From Cryptomeria japonica (Eukaryota > Streptophyta > Pinopsida > Cupressales > Cupressaceae), in the NCBI RefSeq assembly GCF_030272615.1, contig NC_081414.1:312621664-312685663 (forward strand): a stretch of 64,000 nt of DNA, in the 5' to 3' direction. Positions 1 through 12,579 of the stretch are shown here, in pieces (the first letter of the stretch is position 1; each line of letters begins with the position of its first letter). Below the pieces are notes generated by a model. It did not search any database. It was given only the letters and a program-made list of their open reading frames with translations, and was not told the DNA's origin. The translations under genes were made by a program, and so were the position numbers.

Positions 1-981
1 AGATTCTGGTAGTTGTGATGATGTAGCTTTATCTTTTTCACTACAAACATTGTCAAAGTACGAAATTTAGTTTTTGTATTTTGCTGGCCTCTCTTGGCCT
101 TCACCACATTCAAGATTTATACCCTTCTTCCTGTTTGACATCTCCAATGAAATGAAAGTTGTAAAAGGCTATCTACTTGTTTAAGAAGCAATAATAGACT
201 GTAAGATTCATTGCCCCTAGGGCCTAGAATCTGGATGTCTGAGATCTCCCTAATCAATAAGAATAAACTAAAAATTATAAATTGATCGAGATAAATAATA
301 TTACAAAACTTCAAAGAAATGATAACTTAGCTTTAGATTCTCAGCGAGTAGCACTAGTAGTCAACATTGTAGCAATGGTTGTTCATGGTCTGTAACTTGG
401 CTATTGATATGAATTGAAAGATTAGAACCAACCAAATTGTTTAAAAATCAATTTGATCTTTCATACAATCTTAACCAATACATATTTGGTGAATTTAAGC
501 GGGAATTTTATATGGTAGAAAAATATTTGCTAAATCTTACTTAATCATAACACATCTTATGAAAACGTAAGGTGAATCAAACCTCAACAAAACATATACG
601 TTGTAATTTACTAGTCGATTATGGATCATCGATTGAGATGGACTTATAATAGATGTGGCAAAATCAATCCTCCCCCAACATTGAACAATTAATGGTATTG
701 GTGAATATTATAGAGAATTAAGACATGCTTTCAAAAATGCTCGGCGAATTGGGTTCTCATGCAAATTGAACTATTGATGGCTACTGGAAAATATTGAGTG
801 AATTTAGGCACATTTCCAAAATTGTAGGTGAAAATATTAAATAGACTGTTGTGAAAATGTAGACTCTATTCGTGAAATCTTTAAATCATTACAAATAATT
901 AATAAAAATGAAGGCGAATTGAAACGCATTTGGCCGAAAATTGATAAAGTCGGGGCAATCTGGCCACCCCGTTTGGTCCAA
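1..981 (-). mobile_element. hAT-like transposon, terminal part of copy 1, cut by window edge
   Basis: This stretch is a diverged direct repeat of about 10707-11687. Both copies share the start of a transposase-like N-terminal coding region (minus strand), a long A+T-rich leader, and the same terminus, reading TCTGGCCACCCCGTTTGGTCC here and TCTGGTCACCCCGTTCGGTCC in the other copy. The last 500 bases are studded with a GGTGAAT/GGCGAAT motif, as expected of subterminal transposase-binding repeats. The element extends left beyond the window, so its other end and most of its coding region are not visible. The hAT assignment comes from the second copy at 8500-11687. Confidence 0.6.
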
Positions 982-1034
982 CTTATTCACCAATCTTAAA
1001 ATGGTCGATACAAACTATTTGCCAATTGGTGAAT

Positions 1035-2090
1035 ATTCACCATTAAATTTTTCGTTGTTAGGGAGATAAAGGCGCATCCATTCCCACAATATTCATTTTG
1101 AGTAAGTGTGGAGAGCATAGATAGAACAAAAACCATAAAGGGTTCCATGAAGGATGATAGTGGCCCAAATGCAACATTGATTAGGGTCACTTCTAGATGC
1201 AACCACATGCTTAGCAATCCAAGGGGCAAAACCAAGTACAACTTCACTAGAACCCTCATAATGATTGGTGTGAAAGAAGAGTGCTTCTTTCCAAATAGAA
1301 GCAAGAGTGGCTTTTATACACAAACCACTAACTTTAACTTCTTGCGGCATGATAATATTATAATGATTGATCTAAATAGACTATCAGACATGACACTTCC
1401 AAGATGGGATTGCTAAACCCTAGACATTTCATGATTGAATGTTACCATTCATTAGGAGGAGTTTGGGAGAGTTTCCACATCCTGTAGGAGTACATTGAAC
1501 TGATTTTTTAGATTGGTAGGCTTGAAGGTCAAAAGAGCACTGTGAGTTAGACCTTTCATGATGGAGACTGGGATATGGATCATGCATGAGAGGGTAGATA
1601 TTCTAACAAGGGATTATTCTAATAAGAACAAGTAGGGGAGGTGGAAGAGGTGATATCCTTCCTTCGCTTAAAAGATCTAGAGTTGTCACCAAGAGCAACA
1701 TCTTTGAAGGAAAGGGAATTATGGGTTGACTAGGATTGAGGAGGAGAGGAAGGGGATGTAGCATGATGGAGGGTGGAAGAGGGTGGCTGAGAGGAGGTGT
1801 TAGGGGTTGGATAAGAAGAGTTAGTGGCAATGAGGGGTTTTAAGGGGGTTGTTGAGGGAGAAGGGTTAGTAGGTTGAGGAACAGTAGAAGGATGAGGACC
1901 AGAACATGGTTTATAGATAGGGCCATCTTAGATCAGATAACCTTCCCTATGGCAATAGAAGAAAGTATTTGATTTTTTCAAGTATGAGATTCATTAGTCA
2001 AACAAAAAACCTGGTCCTACAAGTTTAATGGTGTTTGGGAGAGGCATTTCTATGCAAACACGAGGCTAAACATGTATGTTTGACCATTTA
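1035..2090 (-). pseudogene. L1-type LINE remnant: ORF1 C-terminus and start of ORF2 endonuclease
   Basis: Reading the minus strand from about 2090, there is a basic segment, then a decayed zinc knuckle (CFYCHREG...) with the later Cys lost near 1900-1990, then a Pro/Ser/Thr-rich linker (about 1600-1890). From 1350 to 1093 follows a frame containing LGFAPWIAKHVV, RSDPNQCCIWATI and GTLYGFCSIYALH, which resembles the core of the apurinic endonuclease domain of plant L1-like LINEs. A frameshift near 1100 and several stops show it is dead. The reverse transcriptase is absent, so only the ORF1/ORF2 junction survives. No poly-A tail or target duplication was found. The assignment rests on the endonuclease-like wording and the linker context. 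Confidence 0.55.
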
Positions 2091-2449
2091 TCAACATTGT
2101 TTTTACACCATAATACCCTCCCCAATTAAGAAGCTATTTCATTCAAGAAGGGACAAAATGCAAGATTTAGGAATGGGAATTCAAACCACATATGGTATTT
2201 GGTCAATTTATGTTTGGATTAGGATTTGATCCATAGTCACAAAGTTTGGCGATTTAAGCATTGGCCTCGAGCACATGAAAACCTCATGTTATTGAGATTG
2301 GAGAAGAAGGAAGGGGAAGTGCAATTATTAAGATAGTCAAGAATACTTCTGCAGTTAAGATAGTCAATATGGTGTCTCATGTGGTCATGTTGAATCAAGC
2401 AGTTGTCATAGAGAAGGAGAAGTGATTTAGATAAATACATGATGATCTT
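2091..2449. other. Non-coding stretch, nothing recognised
   Basis: A+T-rich sequence between the LINE remnant and the coiled-coil relic. Short frames here are interrupted and show no recognisable motif. The second half may be an upstream decayed part of the coiled-coil ORF that follows. Confidence 0.4.
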
Positions 2450-3054
2450 GTGGAAATGTCTAAGAAATATGATGAACTATACATAGGTAATGAAGAACTG
2501 AGAGAGCAGTTGTCACATTATACAATGCAACTTCCTCTCCCCACTCAATTTGATCATTTTGTAGAACAGGTTTCAACTCAACCAACATCAAAAGAAGTGG
2601 TGGTGCCTAGAGATGCATTGAATCAGTTGAACGAGTATGCTAGAAGAATAGAAAAGTTAGAAAAATATGTGCTAGAAAAGACTATCAACACATTGATAGA
2701 GGTCCTCGGCCATAGGATAGAAAAGTTGAGAATGAAGTTGGAAGTTGTGTACTCTAATTACATCTCTCTATTGCAATCTGAGAAAATTTGTTTTGAATTC
2801 ATTAATTTCTTAAAACCTTTGTATGTTAGATGGTCTTCAAGGTCTGTTCTAATGGAAAAGTTAGAGGTTGTTGTTGGCTATATAGGAAGGACATTCCCCC
2901 TATAATTATGGAGACCAAGAGAAAAGTAGATGTTATTATTTCATTACTACCTTTCTTTGAGGGAAAAGATCAATTGATGAAAAACAAAACTCAGACATTG
3001 TTGGATTTAGAACATCCTATTATCCTTGATATAATGATAACGAGAAAAACTTGA
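2450..3054 (+). pseudogene. Decayed ORF for an uncharacterised coiled-coil protein
   Basis: An open frame of 151 codons (2450-2905) continues in a shifted frame to 3054. The product is rich in Glu, Lys and Leu with heptad-like spacing (for example EYARRIEKLEKYVLEK and GHRIEKLRMKLEV), so a coiled coil is likely. No catalytic motif, zinc finger or membrane segment is visible. The upstream sequence (about 2300-2450) is Glu/Lys-coding but broken. Its composition resembles the coiled-coil tails of the relic at 6700-7764 and of the LTR-element ORF at 45962-46420, so it could be the tail of a related mobile-element protein. I do not recognise a family. Confidence 0.4.
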
Positions 3055-4968
3055 AGAGTTTTAATAAGTGGATGTGGGAATTTGATTTGATTTCTCACAT
3101 GGTGGAGATATTGATTGTGAGTAATGGAAAAAATGAAATAGATGAATTCAATGATATAATAAAAAAATATTTAAGTTTGAGATCAATTATGCAAAGTTTA
3201 TCTCAGATGTAAGGGAAATTACTAATGCCTAATGGAGAGAAGTCATTGGACAACTAGAGCAGTTAAAAGGTTTCCAATGACCAGATGACCTAGATGTTAA
3301 GGAATGAGAGGAATATACAAAGAAAAGGAATAAATAAAAGAATGTGGTCTTATAGTTTTGCAGTTTTGGCTTTTTGTGGAATTTGTTAGACCAATGGTGA
3401 CAAGACCATGAGAAGAATCCAGAGAGGTTGACCAGTTATTTGAATGGACACCTTGCCCGACTCAGCTAATTCCATGGTTGTGCCACATAGTTAAGAGTAA
3501 AGCTAGTAATTAATTTGGAGGTGATAGGATGAGATTAGTGCCCTTGTTCTTCTCCAGTTGCCTTTATTTGCAAGTTCATCATTTAGTTTGCGAGAGACAC
3601 ATCGTTTAGGTTGTAACTTCTTCATCCAATGACTTTTAGGATCAAATATTCTATTTCCTGAAAGCATTTGAGATTAACAGATGTCACCAAAAAAATGGCT
3701 TTGCTAGAAATCATGTTTGAAAGAAATAGAATCTTTCTATTATTATCTGAATATTGTTTGTGACTTGTAGCTTGTTCCATCTCTAATTATATAAAAGGGA
3801 TACCAGGTTCATTTTAGTCTTCCTTCTGAACAATTTGTTATCATTTGAAGAGCATAATAAAAATATTTTTGGGCTATAATTAGAAAATTTTGCATTGTAT
3901 TAAGTTTTTTGATATAAATGGCAAATATGAATCAGAGAGATTCTAAATTTCTAAGCATCATATTATTGTCTCCATGTTGTATTCAAATATTTACATGAAT
4001 TCAATATAAAGTATATTTGGGTTCAATATAAAGTACATTTTTGCACTCATTAGGAAATTCACGCGGGGCCATGAGAATATAATTGTAACTTCATACCCCA
4101 CCCACTCGCAAACTTTTGAAAACATTAAAGATTTTCATGTGAGGTCATGGGTAATGGTCAATTCAGAGCTCTCTACCCCATGCACGCACAAAAAAATTGA
4201 GGTATTAGTAAAAACTCTGTGGGGATGCACGTAGAGACATTAGGACAATAAAATAGCACATGCTCCTAAGTGAAGGGTTTAATATCGTAAAAGGGGGCCA
4301 CCCTAATAAGCAATGACAAAATAAAACCTAGGAAACAAAATTCAAGACATATGCATTCGAAAGATTAATAGAAGCTGATTGGATAACAAAAGACTTTAAA
4401 CCCCGAGCAATAGTTGAAAGGAGTATCTCCCTATGGAGGATTAATTAACTATACTAAATTGTATACTTAATTAAATAATTAATTAACTATAATCAATTTA
4501 ATGATCGTTGGATGATCGCAAATCAACAATGTAAGCTCTATTTTGGGCCGAAGTTTTGAAGGACACAAGTTTCTATAGAGTCTCCAGAATAGAAACAAGT
4601 GTGAGCACTATCAAGAATGAAAGCTTTTAAGAAAAGAAATAAAGAAAAAGAAATTAATTTTAACCACACATTTTTCCTTTGAGGAATCTTTTGAAATTAA
4701 GGGAGAGTGGACTTTGGAGTAACCAGATAACCAGGAAGATTCAACATCTAGATTTGGGGATGCAATAAAGTTTGTCTGCACTAGTTTGTTTATTCATTAT
4801 TTCAAATTCAAATTTTGAGTAAGCTCCTGAAAGAAATGCAAAACACCTACATCCCATGTTTCTTATTTTTTCAATCTTGTGGTTTAGATTTTAGAATTAG
4901 GGGACTAGGTGTTGAGGGTATACATTTTCAAGTTTGTCTACCACCACTACTGTACCAGGTTACTAGCG
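3055..4968. other. Intergenic A+T-rich sequence
   Basis: No supported gene. It contains a short tandem near 3997-4040 in which TTCAATATAAAGTA(T/C)ATTT occurs twice, and two related segments near 4060-4130 and 4140-4200 that share a motif including CTACCCCA/CATACCCCA. Short frames are interrupted and carry no recognisable domain. Confidence 0.5.
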
Positions 4969-7764
4969 ATGGGGAAGGGTAAAGAGAAACAAAAAATAGA
5001 CTCTACCCAACTGGTTATAACCCTAGGTTTCACTAATGAATACCATGATATTTATGATCCTGTAATTCATGGTAGAATAAAACTACAGAGGGAAGGGCAT
5101 GAAATATTTTTTATAGTAAAATATTAAGACAAAACATAAATAAAACTGTAGCTTGGGATGTTGGATTGGGACACATGATGTTACCTGAGGTTTGACCTTG
5201 CTTGAAATTTGTCATGGTTTGCACCCAAAATTCTGATGAAAATAGAAAAGCAATTGTTAATAAAAATATCCAAAAGGAAATTTTATCCATTTTATAGGAA
5301 TAATTTAAAAGTTTGTTGGACTTAGGGTTTGGAGCAAAAGATTTTGGTAACTCAACCGTCCACATTGACTTAGAAAAGCTTGCCTATGATTATCAAGCAA
5401 TCAATGAAGAAGGGAAAATTAATTTTCTCAAAGTTATAGCAATGGATGGTATCCAATTGGATCACAATCATAAGCTTCCTTATAAAGGATATATTTTTGT
5501 GCCATGGGTTCAGGATACTATTGTCATGCTAACATTTTGCCTCAGATTAAAAAATAATAAAGAAGTGGGTGCAAGCCTCCTTGAAATAGTATTTAATATC
5601 TATTGTGTTACTCAACCTATAAGATATAATTTTGTTGAGCACGTTGTTCAATCCATGCACAAACAATTTGAAATGATTAAAAGAGGTTCCTCTAAGACAT
5701 TTAGGTTTACAACCTACTTGTACCATCTTTTTGTAGTGAAGTATCGTGGAACGTTCGAGACCAATAAGCTTCAAATTTAGGTGTATAAGGATGATGCACA
5801 GATGATGAGGTGAGAACAGTGTGTCCAATATATGAATGGACCACTAAGATACAGATGCATGATAAGAGAAGGAACTACAACCATTTTGTAGACTTCTCTT
5901 TGGCTCTAATGTATCATGTGATTACAAACACTCATATTCAATCATAACTAGAACATGGTGGTGAATCAAGTGCTATTGCCACTAGTGGGGACAATATGGG
6001 TACTAGTACTAGTTGTGCTCAACAAGTGAAATAATAAAAGATCACTCAAAAGAGACCAACAATAAAGTATACTATACAAAATCCTAGTGATCAAGGCATT
6101 TTGAAGAAGCAAAAGGTTATGCCAATAATGACGAGTACAACTCCAACCCCATCAAGTTCTATCATGAAGGTATTGTTTCCAACTTCAGAACAAACCCCTC
6201 AAATGAGTCTAATAACCCAAGATATAAGTGAGTGGGATAGGATTAGGAATGGGTTTTGCAGTTTTTGCTAGACTTCAGAATGAAATAGTTAGAGCCACAT
6301 GCATAGGTGGAGGTGCCTACATCATTGTAAGTGCTATTTCACCATTAAAACGTTCAATTGCTTTAGCAACCCCAAATTTCAATTACAATACTTTCATTGA
6401 TCAATTTAGAGGGAGAGAAGATAAAAATAAAGAAAATGGGAAGCTAATGATGAAGGTTGTAGGCACTACAACTGTAGAGGAACAACCTGCAATGAACAAG
6501 GTATTTCCCACATATAACCCAAATAAAGAAGTGATGAAGTACATGGTTGTTATGCCCCTAATTCCAAATCAAAATAAACCACAAAATCAGATTGATCCCT
6601 CTCAATTTCACGTTAGCACCATCTAACTGAATTTTTCTGGAGTTAAAAATATGGACAAAATTAATGTGTCAAAAAAGACCAATGAAGTGGTGTACACATC
6701 ATTTATCAAGCAAGAGAGAGAGAGACAAACAACCTGGAGAGACAAATACAAAAGTTACAAGCAGACCTAGAAAATGAGAATGTAAAGAGGAAAGCTACAG
6801 ATACCAAGAGTAGTGAATTACAAAAAAGGATAAAAAAATTTGCCTCTACATATACAAGTACAAAAAACAAACAGACAGAGGTGGAACTAAATGAACTGAA
6901 GAAAAGCTTAGCTAAAAGCATAAAAAAATTGATAATGAAAGAGCCTCTTCAATACAATTATTCAAAAAGATGGAGAATGTTGTTGCCTAAAAAAATTTAC
7001 AAAACCAATTGGACCATAAGAAGGAAAGAGTGAATCAGTGGGAAGCAAAAGTAGAGGAAGAAAGAAAATACAATAAAAGATTGACACAAGAGCTGCAAAA
7101 GGCATACAATGAAATTAAATCTTCCAAAGATAGATTGATAGGATCTTGGAAACAAAAAATGAGGTATATAAAACAAAACATTTGGGAGAAAATAATGTAG
7201 AGGACTGACCAATTGTGTTAGTTGTTTCAATTGATTGAAAGTTTGACAACACATTATGGGAAGCTCACTGAATCCATTGCTCAAAACATAAATGTGAATT
7301 CAAGAGAGAAAATCGTAAAACATTTTTTGTAAATAGTCTACAAAGCCAATGAAAAATATTTGGCATCGAAGGGAATTCATGACCGCATGGAAGCCTTTGT
7401 AAATTCATCATCTGTGATTCAAAAATGTATGAAACTACATGAAGCACAAGAATATTTGGATAAGGTTGCAAAATTGATGAAGAAGTTGCATGGAAAAGTA
7501 TAGAGATTGAAAGATCTTGGTTTGTCGAAGAGTTTTGATACAACACAACAATACATTGGAAATGTTACTTTCAAAAATAAGATGGAGGAGAAAATGAAGT
7601 TTGATTTGGACTTGTTTCCTAAGGACACAAATGAGGCTAAATTCCTGGGCTTCACCAAACTATTGATAACCTTGAATGCAACTTTGGATGAAACATTAAT
7701 GTCAAGTTCCACTTCCAATTATGAATTGCTGACAAATTTGCAAGTCACTTACTATATGTTATAA
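4969..7764 (+). pseudogene. Relic of a long unknown ORF: helical domain, basic Ser/Pro linker, coiled-coil tail
   Basis: The probable start is the ATG at 4969 (MGKGKEKQK...). The frame is broken by many stops and shifts but can be followed to the stop at 7762-7764. In order: a basic N-terminus; a folded-looking segment (5313-5780) ending near 5690-5705 in the string SSKTFRFTTYLYHL; a Ser/Thr/Pro-rich basic linker (about 6040-6200, with LKKQKVMPIMTSTTPTPSSS); a second segment at 6228-6626; and a long Lys/Glu-rich coiled-coil tail (about 6700-7500), with a last open segment of 85 codons (7507-7764). The order, and a TFRF-containing helix, match by eye the large unknown ORF inside the LTR element at 45962-49245. 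I recognise no enzyme motif. It may derive from a retroelement or from a captured gene. Confidence 0.5.
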
Positions 7765-8499
7765 AAAATTGGACTTCCATTAAATGGAGAGTGGAGCATG
7801 CTACATAAGCTGATAGAAAGATTTCATAATATGTATTGTATAGTGTATTCCCAAATACTTCCAGGTTTTTTGTTTTAATTTGTTTGTAATTTCAAGCATT
7901 TGTAATTTGTCATGGTTTTAATCAACTCTATTTTATGAATGTCAAATTACTATTAATGTCTCCATGATGTAATTACTAATGCAACACTTTTTAATCTTAA
8001 ATGTTGAATCAAATAAATAATTACTAATGCAACCTTATTCTTGAACACTAAAAAATAGTAGTACGTTAACTTATTAACTTGTAAATAGAAATTTGAATAT
8101 GGCCATTGCATATCAATATTAAATGACATTGACAGAAACATAAAATATCATCAACCACATTTAGAAATTTTATAATATGAATGATGAAATACATTATGCG
8201 GTATAAGTTTAGTAAATACCTAGTAACTCCTAGGGTTAAATCTCTTAAATTTGCTAATTCATCTTATCATGCTAATCATCAAATCAAGAGCTTCATTGAT
8301 TCTTCTCTGTGTTTTCTTCACTCTGCATACCTTCGTAGCTCCACTTAACTACATTTCAAAACTACTAGTACATGTGTCATTGGCATTCATTCTGTTACTG
8401 TCAATTGTACCACTTTGGTTTGAAGTCTTTCCCAACCCTCTTCTTTCACATTTGGACTTTCAGATTCCCAGTGCCCTTTCATAAGGAAAAATTTGGACA
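7765..8499. other. Non-coding stretch downstream of the coiled-coil relic
   Basis: A+T-rich sequence that may include the 3' untranslated remains of the relic ending at 7764. The hydrophobic 77-codon frame at 8251-8484 has no supporting context. I searched here for a matching left end of the hAT-like element (a sequence resembling GGACCGAACGGGGTG) and saw none. Confidence 0.4.
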
Positions 8500-10850
8500 T
8501 CACACCTAGATGTATACAACAACAAGCAATTTTCCAAATTCTTGTCTAGTTTTTTCCTTTTCTTTGATTTAAGAACCCCAAAGCATTGAAAACTCTCTCA
8601 TCCTCCACCAAACCCAATATCATGTTTTGACATAAATCAACAAGTTTGAAAAATGCTAATATTGAATAAACCAAAAGTTCGCTTTGACCTAGGTTTGTCC
8701 AAACCTTTGTTATTGATCCCTCTTCCAAGGGGTTCTCCTTTTTTTCAAATGTTCAAAATGATGCCTCATAGTTATTGCAAAACAGACTGATTTCTCTCTA
8801 AGAATACTTTCATTTTAAAATTCCATCTATAGTTTGTCCATTGATTTCTGCAGATTTGCAAAATTGGTCTATCAAATTTATTAGCCTCTGATGATAACCA
8901 GTTGGATTGTTGAGTTCCCAATATTGAGGAAACACAATACACATGGCTTCAAGTAACTCATCACAAGTGAATCATTTTCTAATTTCTGAGGAAACAAAAG
9001 AGGCTATTTTCTTTAGACTAGTAGTTACAGACTCAACAATCTTGCTAAAATCTTCCCTAGTGACACTTACTTCTTGCTTCTTAGGGCACTTTCTTGGTTC
9101 CATGACTGTGGCAAGGTAGTGGATTGGTATCTCAATCCCCGTACATTTACACATAACTCCATGTTTGCATGAAACTGAAAAATTGTTAGGATTGTTCAAG
9201 TCTGTCATTATCTGCCAGCTAGCAAATTTTTCATTTACAAATGTTTGTTGTCATTGATAGAGATTATTGAGGGTCATGCATGTCATTTTACGTAACTTAG
9301 CATATTCTGCAATATGCATAGCTCTTTCTGGAGATTTTTTCACAAGAAGGTTCATTTCCTCTAGCATAGGGAGAAGACCTACTAAAGTTAAGATTATCTC
9401 TATATCACTTAACCTATGAAGCAGTTCAAGAGCTTTGTCTATTGTATGACAATGTTCGTGCATTACTCCAATCAAGGATTGGTATTCTAAATAAACTTTA
9501 CGCGTTGGACCATGCAAGGAGATCCACTTGGTATTGACATCCTTAAGAGGCTTGTTCCCATCTGTTATACCATTGACAAAATTTTGAAATTCCAAAAACC
9601 GTTTGGGACTTCGATAGAAGTATGAGTAGATTTGTTACTAGAGGATACTTGCTCACAATTTTAAAAGCTAGATTCATTATGTGGACCATGCAGTGAATGA
9701 CATTCATGTAGGGTAAACAAAAACTTTATACCAGCTGTTTTGCAATTGTCAAGTCTTTCATACCTCCATATTCAATTAAAGAATTCTTAACTAGTTAAAA
9801 TAGAGTTTTCATTGTCGCACTCTCTTCCAATTTAGAAACACATAGTAGATGAGGTTGGCGGACATGATTCTGTACAGTATAAACATGTGCATACATACCT
9901 AAGACATATCACCTATTGTCGTGAATTCATCTAAAGACAATGCAATAAAGTTTGACTCTCTTATATTTTCCTTTATATCTTGTTTTTCAACCTCAACAAG
10001 ATAGCTTGCCCATTCCCATCCATTGTTTACTGATTAATGACTGTTAGGAAAGTTAAGAAGGCCCAAAAAGTATAATAAAGTACTAATTTCTGGGTAGTTT
10101 GTCATAGGACGCCTTCTAGTCAAAATACAAAAAAAAAAAAACTTAACTAAACAATTTTTCCTAGTTGTGCTACTGCCATTGTCTTTCCAAAAATAACTTC
10201 AAGAGAACCTCCACATTTAGCAAGCTTTGCCTATCATTTAAAATAAACATCATATTCTAAGGCACACTTAACATGTTGACATTGCTCCTTTGTTTTCCAT
10301 CTTATTATTGATATTTCAATTCCATCTATGATTTATTTTTCGTAAACTTTGCTGATATGTTTTTCCATGGTGTCAAGCTTCAACTGCAACCTCTTCTCCT
10401 TTTTATATTTCCAATTACAAATCTTACACCTGCATTCTATTGGAGGGCCACCTTTCTTTGGATTCTCTTCTGGTTTAATAAATGGATACTTTGACACCCA
10501 ATCAATTTGAAAATGCCTTGCCATCTCCCACTCTCAACTCGTTTTTTATTTGGATTTTCTTTTCCCCTTTCGTGTATCATCATCATCTACATCATTGTCA
10601 ACCAAGCCGAATATCTCATTCCTGCTACCTTGGGTATCTACCAGAACTTCTTCATTGTCATATGAGATATTGCATTTGTCGTTTTCTTCAATATTCGGTG
10701 TAAGTTGTGAATTTGGTAGCTGTAATGATATAGCTTCATCTTTTTTACTACAAGCATTGCCAAAGTTCGAAATTAAGGTTCTGCATTTTGCTGGCCTCTC
10801 TTGGCCTTCACCACATTCAGGAATCTTACCCTTCTTCTTGTTTGACATCT
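8500..10850 (-). pseudogene. hAT-superfamily transposase pseudogene
   Basis: Minus-strand fragments in the right order for a plant hAT-like protein: an acidic N-terminus with a basic end (10850-10546); a BED-type zinc-finger-like segment (10524-10333) with PIECRCKICNWKYKKE and a downstream His; a central segment (9595-9251) containing VNTKWISLHGP; a further Lys-rich block (9208-8972); and a C-terminal piece near 8600-8560 reading DERVFNALGFLNQRK, the position of the hAT dimerisation motif. The pieces are in different frames and separated by stops, so no active transposase is made. Family assignment rests on motif order; the catalytic residues could not be placed with confidence. Confidence 0.55.
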
Positions 10851-11687
10851 CCAACGAAATAAAGGCTGCATAAAACTATCTACTTGTTTATGAAGCAATA
10901 ATAGACTATAAGATTCATTGCCCCTAGAGCCCAAAATCTAGATGTCTAAGGTCTCCCTACTCAATAAGAATGAACTAAAAATTGCAAACAGATTGAGATG
11001 AATAATATTATAACACTTCAAAAAATGATTACTTATCTTTAGATTCTCAGTGAGTAGCAGTAGTAGTCGTCAATGTAACAATAGTTGTTCCTAGTCTATA
11101 ACTTGGCTATTGATATGAAATGAAAGTTCAGAATCGACCAAATTGTGTAAAAATAAATCTGATATTTCATACAATCTTATACCAATCCATATATGGCGAA
11201 TTAAGTGGGAATTTTAAATGGTATACAAATATGTGGTGAATCCCACTTAATTCTAACACCTTATTAAAATGTAAGGTGAATCAAACCTCGACAAAACATA
11301 TGCGTTGTTATTTACCAGGTGATTATGTATCGTCAATTGGGATGGACTTATAATAGAATTGGTGAAATCAATCCTTCCACAACATTGAACAATTAAGGGT
11401 ATTGGCGAATATTGCAGAGAATGAAGACACGCTTTTGAAAATGATCGACGAATTGGGTTCTCGTGCAAATTAAACTATTGATGGCTATTAGTGAATATGG
11501 TGGTGAATTAAGGCACATTTCCAAAATTGCAGGCAAAAATTTTAAATAGGCCATAGTGAAAATGTAGACTCTATTGGTGAAATCTTTAAATCGTTACAAA
11601 TAATTAATAAAAATGAAGGCGAATTGAAATGCACTTGGCTAAAAAGTTGATAAAGTTGGGGCTATCTGGTCACCCCGTTCGGTCCAA
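8500..11687 (-). mobile_element. hAT-like DNA transposon, copy 2, decayed and lacking a visible left terminus
   Basis: The right end (the 5' end on the minus strand) is defined by the repeat shared with 1-981, which stops at 11687. At 11688 the sequence changes abruptly to BSP 3'-flanking sequence, so this is a real junction. The outer 500 bases contain about ten GRYGAAT motifs, a subterminal-repeat pattern common in hAT elements. Inside is a decayed transposase gene. No inverted copy of the terminus was found near 7.8-8.5 kb, so the other end is truncated or too diverged. No target duplication could be identified. Confidence 0.55.
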
Positions 11688-11752
11688 TACAATGTAACAA
11701 AAGAAAAACCTACAATTCGACAGCCAAATAGAAGCTCTAAGACCTTAGCTAT
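11688..11752 (-). pseudogene. Third partial copy of BSP 3'-flanking sequence
   Basis: This is a clear repeat of 15172-15250, the 3' end region of the BSP pseudogene. Both share ACAATGTAACAAAAGAAAAA and AGCTCTAAGACCTTAGCTAT, with a short internal deletion here. It begins exactly where the hAT-like element ends. It carries no coding part and shows that the BSP locus has been copied at least twice within this window. Confidence 0.7.
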
Positions 11753-12202
11753 TAATCATGATATGGTAAAATTTGCATTTTACAGCTGCTCTTCTAACAT
11801 TCAAATTTTAAAAATAGGATTATTTTCTTTGTATAGATTTGGCCATCCCATTTCATAGCTTCAGTCAAAAGTCTTTACATTAATAAAAGAAACCTTCCAA
11901 ATTCTAAAACTAAAAATGGAATTTGTACTGTTATCAGGCTGGCACCTCTGGGATTAGCATTGCCTGATTAAACTCTGAATGACAAAACAATAAAATGAAA
12001 TCACCTCCTAAAAGCAAAGAGGCCTACAAAAGCAATAAAGCTAAATTAGATCTCACCATGGCGGAGTGGCATTTGGTATACTATTTGTGTCACACTAATA
12101 ATCTTTAGTGATGTTTCCTTGCAAATAAGTCTTTTCTTTCTTTTATTTTATTATATTGGATGGTCAGCCATGCTGCCTTAAACCTTCTTACAAGGCCCAA
12201 TG
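11753..12202. other. Non-coding stretch between BSP and PPR fragments
   Basis: A+T-rich sequence without a supported frame. Its position between copies of BSP and PPR pieces suggests that it is old flanking DNA of that gene pair, but I cannot match it to the other copies. Confidence 0.35.
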
Positions 12203-12330
12203 ACATTCACCAGCTTTGATGGATATCCATGCCCTGTTTCAAAGCTCCCATTTTGGCAAAGGCATGGAGGATGCTTGCAAAGGTTGTGGAATTTCATATA
12301 CCTCTATCTATTACTGAAAAATGATTGCTT
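12203..12330 (-). pseudogene. PPR gene fragment
   Basis: The minus strand reads a short PPR-type peptide (STTFASILHAFAKMGALKQG followed by MDIHQS) before it breaks. It is a near repeat of 12750-12840 and 56195-56260. The wording is typical of a PLS-class PPR repeat junction. Only about 30 codons survive. Confidence 0.55.
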
Positions 12331-12579
12331 ATGCGTCTCTTATATTTTCTTATATTATTCTTTCCCAATAAATAGATTGAACCATTGAAATTTAATGTCG
12401 TGGTTAAATGATGTCTTGAAGAGACTAAGCAAACCTAACACCAAGTTCACCATTACTAAATCTGTTTCAAACTGACTTTGCGAAAGCACCCAGATGGCAA
12501 CTCAATGTTTGGGCCTGTGAATTTGAGGTTAAGGAAGGAATTGAAGATTGCTAAAATCATTACTAAATTAGGTTGATCT

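Noticed and set aside
8251-8484. 77-codon hydrophobic frame, possible membrane peptide
   Set aside because: No homologue in the other copies, no regulatory context, and T-rich composition explains the hydrophobicity.
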